Assembly (NCBI GenBank): GCA_018263655.1
Contig: JAANWY010000369.1
Span: 1 to 8,200, forward strand
Direction: 5' to 3'
Length of the DNA stretch: 8,200 nt
Source: Anaerolineales bacterium
GTDB taxonomy: Bacteria > Chloroflexota > Anaerolineae > Epilineales > JAANWY01
This document shows, one piece after another, positions 1 to 5,738 of the stretch. A program made the translations under genes and the position numbers. Under the pieces are notes generated by a model that searched no databases, was not told the DNA's origin, and saw only the letters and a list, made by a program, of their open reading frames with translations. Within the stretch, counting starts at the first letter, position 1. Each line of letters begins with the position of its first letter.

Positions 1-184
1 GTAACCGTTCAGCCATTGACATAGGAGCGCCGGTTGAGTAGCTTCGTAGCGCCAGCGGAGAAGCGTATCGAAACCAAGCGGGTCTTTACCGGAGCAATCC
101 TGGTTTTCGAGAGCCGCTTGGCTTCGATACACCCTTCCGCCATGCTTCAGGGCACTCAGCCGGCGCTACCCCCTGAACGCTTAC
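1..184. mobile_element. MITE-like element A with GTAA-type inverted ends
   Basis: The window opens exactly on GTAACCGTTCAG (1-12). CTGAACGCTTAC (173-184) is its inverted partner with one mismatch. The inside is strongly self-complementary: 65-82 pairs with 113-130 (16 of 18), 46-53 pairs with 162-169 (8 of 8), and 28-38 pairs with 155-165 (10 of 11). No credible protein is encoded. The same ends occur in three other elements here, and three of the four show 8-bp target duplications. The left flank of this copy lies outside the window. The right flank is AATTCTCA (185-192), so the 8 bp before the window should read the same if it begins at base 1. Ends starting GTAA with 8-bp duplications suggest mobilisation by an IS66-type transposase, which is inference. 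Confidence 0.8.
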
Positions 185-267
185 AATTCTCATTCCTAAG
201 GTTTGGCCGGCACTATCTCAGCTCAACCAGGCTTTCAAATTGCGGGTGAGATCAGGGGGCGAACCCG
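185..267 (+). promoter_or_regulatory. leader and RBS of the SARP-like regulator
   Basis: Short non-coding stretch between MITE A and the regulator start. AGGGGGC at 254-260 is a plausible Shine-Dalgarno with about 7 nt before the ATG at 268, which supports that start. I found no convincing -35/-10 pair, so the promoter may lie here in degenerate form or within the upstream element. Confidence 0.5.
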
Positions 268-3225
268 ATGCTGCATATTCAGCTACTGGGCAATTTTCGC
301 GTCGTCTACGACGAGGAACTCGTAACAGGCGTCCACACAGAGCGTCTGCGGTCACTGCTCGCCTATCTCGTACTCCATCGTGAGGCGCCACAACCTCGCC
401 ACCACCTCGCTATGCGCTTCTGGCCCGATTCGACTGAGGCCCAGGCCCGAACCAACTTGCGCAACCTACTGTACCAGATGCGCAATGCCCTGCCCGAAGC
501 CGGCGACTTCGTGCATGCCGATACGCAGACAGTGCAATGGCAACCTGGCGCTACGTTCAGGCTAGACGTGGCAGACTTTGAAAATGCGGTTGCTCGGGCA
601 GAGCGTGCCAACAACCAGACCACGATGCGGGCGTCTCTAGAGAAGGCAATGGACCTATACGGCGGCGATCTGCTGCCGAGTTGCTACGACGAGTGGATCG
701 CACCCGAACGGGAACGGTTACGCCAGGCGTTCATCGAGGCTTCAGACCGGCTGGTCCGGCTACTGGAAGACCAGCGTGACTATCGGACAGCGATTCGCTA
801 CGGCCGGCGCCAGCTGCAACATGATCCGTTGCGTGAGGCAACCTACCGCCACTTAATCCGCCTGTACACCGTGAGCGGTGACCGCGCCGAAGCTGTGCAT
901 GTCTACGAAACCTGTGTTGCGACCCTGGAGCGAGAGCTCGGTGTGGGGCCCAGTCCGGCCACCCGCGAAGCGTACGAGCAGCTACTGAGGACAGATGTGG
1001 CTGCAAGGCCCACACACAATCTTCCATCTCCTCCCACACCCCTCATCGGCCGCGCAGCAGAAGTGGATACGGTCCAGCAACTCCTCTGTCAAGACGACGT
1101 GCGTCTAGTCACCCTCGTCGGTCCTGCCGGCGTTGGCAAGACGCGACTAGGTCTCCAGGTGGCAGCCGGCCTCATGGATGAGTTCGAGGATGGCGTCTTC
1201 TTCGTGCCTCTGACTCCCGTCAGCGATCCGGACCTGGCTCCCTCCGCCATTGCGCAAACCCTCGGACTCCGGGAAATGGCGAACCGGCCATTAGTGGAGA
1301 ACCTGAAGGAGTTTCTGCGGGACCGGCACTTGTTGCTGTTGCTGGACAACTTCGAGCAGGTCATCTCGGCCGCTAGTCTGGTGGCGGACCTATTGGCAGC
1401 CTGCCCCAAGTTGAAAGTTCTGGTGACGAGCCGGGAGGTATTGCGGTTGCACGCTGAGCATCAATTTACAGTACCACCACTGGCGGCGCCAGAGCCTGGC
1501 AGCCTGCCGCGCACAGAGACGGACGCTGTGCCCGTCGTGTCCCAATATCCGGCGGTCCAACTGTTCCTCCACCGGGTGCAGGCGGTGAATCCTGACTTCA
1601 CAATCAGCGAACAGAATGCGCGGGCCGTGGCGGAGATTTGCGCTCGCCTGGATGGCCTGCCCCTGGCCATTGAGTTGGCGGCCGCGCGGATCAAATTGCT
1701 GTCCCCCCAGACGATGCTCACGCGGTTAGAGGATCGGTTCGAACTGCTGGCTGGCGAAATGCGGGATTGGCCGGCGCGGCATCAGACACTGCGGGAAGCC
1801 ATCGCCTGGAGCTACGATCTATTGGGCGAGGATACGAAGGCAATCTTCAGGCGACTCGCCGTGTTTGTACGCGGTTGCACATTGGAGGCGGCGGAGGCGG
1901 TGTGCAACGCAGCCGGCGATCTCGAGTCGAATGTCCTGGATGGCGCCTCATCACTAATGGACAAGAGTCTCGTACGGCGAGAGACACGAGCAGACAGAGA
2001 CCCCCGGTTCCTGATGCTGGAGACGATCCGAGAGTACGGGTTAGAGCGTCTGGCGGCGAGCGGAGAAGCGACACCCGTCCGGAACGCGCATGCCGAGTAT
2101 TATCTCGCACTGGCAGAAGAGGCAGAGCTTGAATTACGCGGGGCGCAGCAGTCTATCCGGCTGAACCAGTTGGCAGCCGAGCACGACAACCTGCGGGCCG
2201 CGCTGCGCTGGGCCATCGATGACGGCGCGGCGGAGACAGCCTTGCGGCTGGCCGGCGCCCTGGGGCGTTTCTGGTACGTGCGCGGCCATTTGAGTGAAGG
2301 ACGCAGATGGCTGGAGGAGGCCCTGGCCCACCACAGCAGTGCGCCAGCGCCGGTCCGGGCGAAAGCACTGCGCAGCGCAGGCCGGCTCGCCTTCTTCCAG
2401 TGCGACTACGCCACGGCGCGTGCATTGCTCGAGGCGAGCCTGGAAATCCAGCGGAGGCTCGAGGATGAGCCGGCTATCGCCATGTTGCTCAACAACCTGG
2501 GGATGGTGGCCTATGTCCAGGGCGACTACGCTACGGCGCATTCGCTTTATGACGAGAGCCTGGCAATCGAGCGGCAATTAGACGAGGAGTGGGGTATCGG
2601 TGCCACGCTCAGGAACCTGGGAATGGTGGCCCAGTCTCAGGGTGACCACGTCACGGCGCATGCCCGATGCGCGGAGAGCCTGGACATATTCAGGAAACTG
2701 AGTGACCGCTGGCGCATCGCCGACTCGCTCAGCTTCCTGGGAGCCGTAGCCCGGTATCAGGGCGACTACACGCGGGCGCGGGAACTGTACGAGGAGAGCC
2801 TGGACATATTCAGGGAACTGGAACACAAACGGGGCATTGCCATGTCACTGTACAGGCTGGGGGATGTGGCCCGCGTCCAGGGCGAGAACACCGTGGCACG
2901 TATTCTTTTCGACGGTGGCCTGACGAGATTCAGAGAGTTGGGGGATCCGATCGCCATCGCCTATCTGCTCGAGGGCTTCGGGCACCTGGCGGCTGCGGGA
3001 GGCCGGCCGGCGCGGGCAGTGCGATTGTTCACGGCGGCGGAAGGCACGCGGCAGGTAGCCGGCGCGCCGCTGTCCCCAGTTGATCGCCCTGAGTATCAGC
3101 GCAGCCTGACTGCCGCACGTACGCGTCTGGACGAGGATGCGTTTGCCGCTGCTTGGGGGGAAGGCCGGGCGATGACGTTGGAGCAGGCAATCGTCTACGC
3201 ACAGAAGAAACCCCCCTACGCCTGA
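268..3225 (+). CDS. SARP/AfsR-like STAND transcriptional regulator (BTAD, NB-ARC, TPR)
   Basis: A 985-residue cytosolic regulator of the SARP/AfsR type. Residues 1-95 resemble an OmpR-like winged helix (LLGNFRV opening, then RTNLRNLLYQMRNALPE). Residues about 98-242 form the bacterial transcriptional activation domain, ending in the typical ELGVGPSPATR. An NB-ARC/STAND ATPase follows: Walker A GPAGVGKT (285-292), Walker B LLLLLDN (355-361), TSRE sensor (387-390) and GLPLA (463-467). From about 650 on it is helical, with regular 40-residue TPRs starting at 712, 752, 792, 832 and 872. Such proteins are thought to bind DNA when ATP and a ligand or partner release the NTPase switch. All key NTPase motifs are intact. 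The start is supported by AGGGGGC upstream. The gene stands alone between two MITEs, so its target genes cannot be read from context. There is no C-terminal LuxR-type HTH. The family call is firm; the regulon is unknown. Confidence 0.93.
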   Translation: MLHIQLLGNFRVVYDEELVTGVHTERLRSLLAYLVLHREAPQPRHHLAMRFWPDSTEAQARTNLRNLLYQMRNALPEAGDFVHADTQTVQWQPGATFRLDVADFENAVARAERANNQTTMRASLEKAMDLYGGDLLPSCYDEWIAPERERLRQAFIEASDRLVRLLEDQRDYRTAIRYGRRQLQHDPLREATYRHLIRLYTVSGDRAEAVHVYETCVATLERELGVGPSPATREAYEQLLRTDVAARPTHNLPSPPTPLIGRAAEVDTVQQLLCQDDVRLVTLVGPAGVGKTRLGLQVAAGLMDEFEDGVFFVPLTPVSDPDLAPSAIAQTLGLREMANRPLVENLKEFLRDRHLLLLLDNFEQVISAASLVADLLAACPKLKVLVTSREVLRLHAEHQFTVPPLAAPEPGSLPRTETDAVPVVSQYPAVQLFLHRVQAVNPDFTISEQNARAVAEICARLDGLPLAIELAAARIKLLSPQTMLTRLEDRFELLAGEMRDWPARHQTLREAIAWSYDLLGEDTKAIFRRLAVFVRGCTLEAAEAVCNAAGDLESNVLDGASSLMDKSLVRRETRADRDPRFLMLETIREYGLERLAASGEATPVRNAHAEYYLALAEEAELELRGAQQSIRLNQLAAEHDNLRAALRWAIDDGAAETALRLAGALGRFWYVRGHLSEGRRWLEEALAHHSSAPAPVRAKALRSAGRLAFFQCDYATARALLEASLEIQRRLEDEPAIAMLLNNLGMVAYVQGDYATAHSLYDESLAIERQLDEEWGIGATLRNLGMVAQSQGDHVTAHARCAESLDIFRKLSDRWRIADSLSFLGAVARYQGDYTRARELYEESLDIFRELEHKRGIAMSLYRLGDVARVQGENTVARILFDGGLTRFRELGDPIAIAYLLEGFGHLAAAGGRPARAVRLFTAAEGTRQVAGAPLSPVDRPEYQRSLTAARTRLDEDAFAAAWGEGRAMTLEQAIVYAQKKPPYA
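2401..3000 (+). repeat. 120-bp tandem coding repeats (TPR units)
   Basis: Five in-frame units of exactly 120 bp start at 2401, 2521, 2641, 2761 and 2881, each beginning near GGCGACTACGC and encoding a 40-residue TPR. Nucleotide similarity is highest between units three and four: 2674-2700 and 2794-2820 are 27-nt segments differing at one base. The last unit is the most diverged. Confidence 0.9.
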
Positions 3226-3250
3226 CCGGCCGGCGGTCGCTCGCCCCAAG

Positions 3251-3525
3251 GTAAGCGTTCAGCCACCCTTGCGAAGGTTGAGAGAAGCCGTTCAGGAGGT
3301 ATCAGGACTAGCATCCCGAGTAGCGCGAAACGACGTTGAGCGCGTATCGAGGCAACGTCCTGAGTTCATCGAAGGGATGCTCCATGGGTTACCCCCTGAA
3401 CGCTTACGGTTGAGAGTAGCCGTGGCAGCGCCGTGGCAAGAGGCGATTTTCGACTGGCGAGGGGCACCTCAACCCGAATGCGATTGGCAAACCTTCGCAA
3501 GGGTCCCCACTACCTGAACAGTTAC
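3251..3525. mobile_element. MITE-like element B (outer), interrupted by a nested copy
   Basis: Ends are GTAAGCGTTCAG (3251-3262) and CTGAACAGTTAC (3514-3525), inverted with two mismatches. The 8 bp on each side are identical: GCCCCAAG at 3243-3250 and at 3526-3533, a perfect target duplication. The motif ACCCTTGCGAAGGTT (3265-3279) recurs inverted at 3490-3504. Removing the nested element and one of its duplications leaves about 143 bp. That sequence aligns, reverse-complemented, along the full length of element C (5394-5524). It has no coding capacity. It begins 25 bp after the stop codon of the SARP-like gene. Confidence 0.92.
3284..3407. mobile_element. MITE-like element nested within element B
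   Basis: The left end GAAGCCGTTCAG (3284-3295) is a degenerate version of GTAACCGTTCAG. The right end CTGAACGCTTAC (3396-3407) is canonical. GGTTGAGA occurs directly before it (3276-3283) and directly after it (3408-3415), an 8-bp duplication. Element C is continuous across the equivalent point, which confirms that this piece was inserted later. Its right 18 bp (3390-3407) equal those of element A (167-184), and its interior resembles A more than B. Confidence 0.88.
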
Positions 3526-3533
3526 GCCCCAAG

Positions 3534-3693
3534 CTCGTTCGTAGCCCTTCCTCACCCAGCGGCTGTCTGAGGCCGTACCCGATCGATTCCCCTGGACACC
3601 TCAACATAACGCTCAGATAGCCGACCAATTTCCCTCAATTTCAAAATTCCCTCCCCAGAAACGGCTCGTCAAACGCTTTATAAACGCTTGATT
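3534..3693. other. intergenic stretch without a recognisable gene
   Basis: Between MITE B and the promoter of the protease gene. I see no ORF with family resemblance, no RNA gene and no strong hairpin. An open frame continues upstream from the protease gene here, but it lies before the promoter and resembles nothing known to me. Confidence 0.6.
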
Positions 3694-3702
3694 TGGTATA
3701 AT
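3671..3702 (+). promoter_or_regulatory. extended -10 promoter with 11-bp-spaced direct repeats
   Basis: TATAAT at 3697-3702 is a perfect -10 box. It is preceded by TGG (3694-3696), giving the extended -10 form TGnTATAAT. No good -35 hexamer lies 17 bp upstream, as is common for extended -10 promoters. AAACGCTT occurs twice (3671-3678 and 3682-3689), one helical turn apart in the -35 zone, so it may be an activator or ECF-type recognition site. Transcription would start near 3709, which excludes the TTG at 3688 as the protease start. Confidence 0.7.
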
Positions 3703-3732
3703 AGCCCCAGTATTACACTGAAATCGACTAGC

Positions 3733-3738
3733 AGGAGG
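3733..3738 (+). promoter_or_regulatory. Shine-Dalgarno deciding the protease start
   Basis: AGGAGG lies 3 nt before the ATG at 3742. The spacing is short but the match is perfect and lies downstream of the predicted transcription start, so ATG 3742 is preferred to the longer TTG reading. Confidence 0.65.
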
Positions 3739-3741
3739 CTG

Positions 3742-5004
3742 ATGCAAAACGCAAGAAGAGAATCTCTAGCCCTATCGGGGCATTTGCGAGAATGTGAAGG
3801 GTGTGGTGCCGCCATCGCGGAGCTCATGCACCTGGCACGCGAGAAGGGCCGGCAAGAACACCACTCGGACGACTCATCAACACAGCATGCCGTCGTTATG
3901 ATGGGGCTAGCCGGCATCTTGGCCGTGATGATACTGGCCGGCGGTTTTCTCAGCTGGTCACCTCAGACCACGGAAGCAGCCGTTGCTCGCATTTACCAAC
4001 AGATAAGGCCAGCCGTCGCGAATATCCAGGTACAATCCGCCGGCGCAACCGGCTCTGGTATCGTCTTCGACAAAGATGGTTACATTCTCACTAGCTATCA
4101 CGTGGTCAGAGATGCGCAGGACGATCAGAACATTGTCGTCGGGTTACCTGGTCTCGCCCAGGTGCCTTCGAAACTCATCGGATACGACAGTGTGGCCGAC
4201 GTGGCCGTCTTGCAGGTGGATGTCCCCTCCGATCGCTTGACAGTGGCAAGGTTTGGCGATGTCGATAGGGTGCGGGTCGGCGACAGGGCGATTGCCGTCG
4301 GCAACCCATTTGGACTCTCCCACACCTTGACGGTAGGACATATAAGTGCCATGGGGCGACGATTCAAGAGCAACGATCCGTATGTTCCCGACATTGAAGG
4401 CGTACTGCAAACCGATGCGGCCATGAACCCCGGGAACTCGGGGGGACCACTCTTGAACGCCAGCGGTCACGTAATCGGTATCAACACGCGCATCGAATCA
4501 CCCTCGGGGGGATCGGCCGGCCTCGGGTTTGCGATTCCCAGCAACACCTCGCTGGAAGTGGCGCGCGAGATCATCGCTCGCGGCTATGTGCAGCGCCCGT
4601 TTCTGGGGGTAAGTGGCCGGCCCATTGACAGCGGGCTGGCTCAGGACCTGAATCTTTTCGTAGATCAGGGTTTGCTCGTCCAACAAGTGCACCCAAACTC
4701 ACCGGCAGCGTATGCCGGTCTCAAAGCCGGCGGCGGACTCATTCCGCTAGCCTATGGCGAGATGGCAGAGGGGGTTGATGTGATCCTGTCCATCGATGAG
4801 CAACCCGTACAGAACCAATCGGATCTGAATCGCCTGGTGGCACAGCACGCCATTGGAGACAGGGTCACACTAGGCATTCTGCGGAATGGCCGGCAGTTGG
4901 TGGTTGAAGTCACGTTGACCGAACGCCCGCTTAATGACTCTGGGGGCCAGATTCTCCGAGCACCCACCGAGAGTCGTGAGCGGCAGGTGGCGGGTGGCGG
5001 GTGA
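3742..5004 (+). CDS. membrane-anchored HtrA/DegS-like serine protease with PDZ and an anti-sigma-like N-terminal zinc motif
   Basis: A 420-residue protein. Residues 14-21 show H14-x3-C18-x2-C21, the signature of zinc-binding anti-sigma (ZAS) domains, here with a shortened N-terminus. Residues 50-70 form one transmembrane helix. From about 84 a trypsin-like protease follows with an intact triad: H120 (SYHVV), D153 (VADVAVL) and S233 (GNSGGPL). A PDZ domain spans about 286-395. The predicted topology is zinc motif in the cytosol and protease plus PDZ outside. HtrA/DegS proteins degrade or sense misfolded envelope proteins, and DegS starts cleavage of the anti-sigma RseA. Joining an anti-sigma-like motif to the protease suggests one-polypeptide envelope signalling, which is inference. 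The start is set by the RBS at 3733 and the promoter at 3694; a TTG at 3688 would add 18 residues. The next gene, an ECF sigma fragment, starts 3 nt downstream. The protease and PDZ calls are firm; the anti-sigma role is tentative. Confidence 0.92.
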   Translation: MQNARRESLALSGHLRECEGCGAAIAELMHLAREKGRQEHHSDDSSTQHAVVMMGLAGILAVMILAGGFLSWSPQTTEAAVARIYQQIRPAVANIQVQSAGATGSGIVFDKDGYILTSYHVVRDAQDDQNIVVGLPGLAQVPSKLIGYDSVADVAVLQVDVPSDRLTVARFGDVDRVRVGDRAIAVGNPFGLSHTLTVGHISAMGRRFKSNDPYVPDIEGVLQTDAAMNPGNSGGPLLNASGHVIGINTRIESPSGGSAGLGFAIPSNTSLEVAREIIARGYVQRPFLGVSGRPIDSGLAQDLNLFVDQGLLVQQVHPNSPAAYAGLKAGGGLIPLAYGEMAEGVDVILSIDEQPVQNQSDLNRLVAQHAIGDRVTLGILRNGRQLVVEVTLTERPLNDSGGQILRAPTESRERQVAGGG

Positions 5005-5007
5005 TCG

Positions 5008-5361
5008 ATGAGTAGTCATCAGACATCATCTGAGCGTACTGGCGCTGAATGGTTGGCCGCGCTCGGCAATCCCGGGCCTGAGCGTCAGCGGGCCGTGGAC
5101 GACCTGCATTCGCATCTCGTCCGTGCCGCCGGCTTCTATCTGGGCCGGCACCGCAGCGACCTGCGAGACATGGCTCGTGACGAACTGGTCGAGTTCATCG
5201 AAGAGTGCGCGCAGGAAGCATTGAACAGCATTGAAGAGGACCTGGGGGCCTTTCAGGGCATCAGTCGCTTTACTACATGGGCCTACGCAGTTGCCATCAG
5301 GGTCGCGGCCGGCAAGCTGCGCCGGAATCGTCGAGAGGACGTCGCCCAAGCAGTGGCATAG
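5008..5361 (+). CDS. ECF sigma-70 family protein, region 2 only (truncated)
   Basis: A 117-residue protein. Its N-terminus (TGAEWLAALGNPGPERQRAV) and the stretch from ELVEFIEECAQEAL (59-72) to SRFTTWAYAVAIRVA (86-100) and the basic KLRRNRRED look like sigma region 2 of ECF sigma factors, which binds the core polymerase and the -10 element. Full ECF sigmas are about 170-200 residues and include region 4 for the -35 element. Here TAG comes directly after the region-2 part, and none of the downstream frames encodes region 4. It is therefore a sigma-2-only protein or a decayed gene. The start lies 3 nt after the protease stop, implying translational coupling; GGTGG/GGGTG just upstream is a weak RBS. 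MITE C begins 33 bp after the stop, but removing it does not restore a longer frame. The family call is good; whether it is functional is uncertain. Confidence 0.75.
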   Translation: MSSHQTSSERTGAEWLAALGNPGPERQRAVDDLHSHLVRAAGFYLGRHRSDLRDMARDELVEFIEECAQEALNSIEEDLGAFQGISRFTTWAYAVAIRVAAGKLRRNRREDVAQAVA

Positions 5362-5393
5362 ACGTCCCGCCGGAACGCCCTAGTACCTTATCA

Positions 5394-5524
5394 GTAACCG
5401 TTCAGGGGTGAGACCCTTGCGAAGGTTCGCCAATCGCATTCGGGTTGAAAGGCCCTTCACCAGTCGAAAATTGGCCTCTTGCCAAGGCTGCTCTCAACCT
5501 TCGCAAGGGTGGCTGAACGCTTAC
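5394..5524. mobile_element. MITE-like element C with perfect 8-bp target duplication
   Basis: A 131-bp element with ends GTAACCGTTCAG (5394-5405) and CTGAACGCTTAC (5513-5524). It is flanked by CCTTATCA on the left (5386-5393) and right (5525-5532). ACCCTTGCGAAGGTT (5413-5427) is perfectly inverted at 5496-5510, so the element can fold into a long hairpin. Its last 34 bp (5491-5524) are the exact reverse complement of 3251-3284 in element B, and its left half matches the right half of B inverted. It encodes nothing. As transcribed RNA it could act as a 3' stabiliser or terminator for the protease/sigma transcript, which is inference. Confidence 0.93.
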
Positions 5525-5569
5525 CCTTATCAATTAGATCCTTGCACAAAAAGCAAGAATTTCGGATCC

Positions 5570-5605
5570 GGTAAGCAAACTCAACTCTGGTAAGCAAACT
5601 CAACT
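5570..5605 (+). repeat. 19-bp tandem direct repeat in the lipoprotein leader
   Basis: GGTAAGCAAACTCAACT occurs at 5570-5586 and 5589-5605, two exact 17-bp copies with a 2-bp spacer (19-bp period). It may be a regulator-binding repeat or simple local duplication. No -10/-35 pair could be assigned around it. Confidence 0.8.
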
Positions 5606-5612
5606 GTTCGGC

Positions 5613-5676
5613 AAGGTCTCCGACCGCAGCCGTTGGGTCTCTGGGCTCGGTCGGAGACCTTCGCCCAACGGAGACC
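5613..5676 (+). promoter_or_regulatory. perfect 14-bp stem-loop with competing arms in the lipoprotein leader
   Basis: AAGGTCTCCGACCG (5613-5626) is perfectly complementary to 5648-5661, leaving a 21-nt loop. The loop segment CCGTTGGG (5630-5637) is also complementary to CCCAACGG (5664-5671), and GGTCTCCG (5615-5622) can pair with a second CGGAGACC (5669-5676). The alternatives exclude each other. No U-tract follows, so it is not a classical terminator. It ends about 60 nt before the start codon at 5739. It could be a leader switch, an RNA stabiliser, or a dispersed palindromic repeat; I do not recognise a known riboswitch. Confidence 0.6.
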
Positions 5677-5724
5677 GTCCCGCTTGAACGCTCCAGGGAA
5701 AGTCAATCAATTGAGAGAGAACAC

Positions 5725-5733
5725 AGGAGGAAG
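5725..5733 (+). promoter_or_regulatory. strong Shine-Dalgarno of the lipoprotein gene
   Basis: AGGAGGAAG places GGAGG 8 nt before ATG 5739. It fixes the start, which also gives an ideal lipoprotein signal peptide. Confidence 0.85.
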
Positions 5734-5738
5734 TCATC

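Noticed and set aside
34..249. 71-codon + strand frame at the window start
   Set aside because: It starts with TTG inside MITE A and follows its inverted repeats; no RBS or family resemblance.
1767..2132. 121-codon + strand frame inside the SARP-like gene
   Set aside because: Out-of-frame shadow of a conserved NB-ARC coding region.
3224..3238. Possible terminator hairpin (GACCG/CGGTC) after the SARP-like gene
   Set aside because: Only five base pairs and no T-tract follow; too weak to call.
3269..3517. 82-codon + strand frame
   Set aside because: It is wholly inside the nested MITEs, including their inverted ends, so it is not a gene.
5361..5394. MITE C insertion as the cause of the sigma truncation
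   Set aside because: The stop codon lies 33 bp before the element, and removing the element with one duplication does not restore a region 4 frame.
5408..5593. 61-codon + strand frame
   Set aside because: It covers MITE C and the tandem repeat; no RBS or protein resemblance.
5613..5671. H-type pseudoknot in the lipoprotein leader
   Set aside because: Only 2 nt would have to span a 14-bp stem, which is not feasible; the pairings are better read as mutually exclusive.
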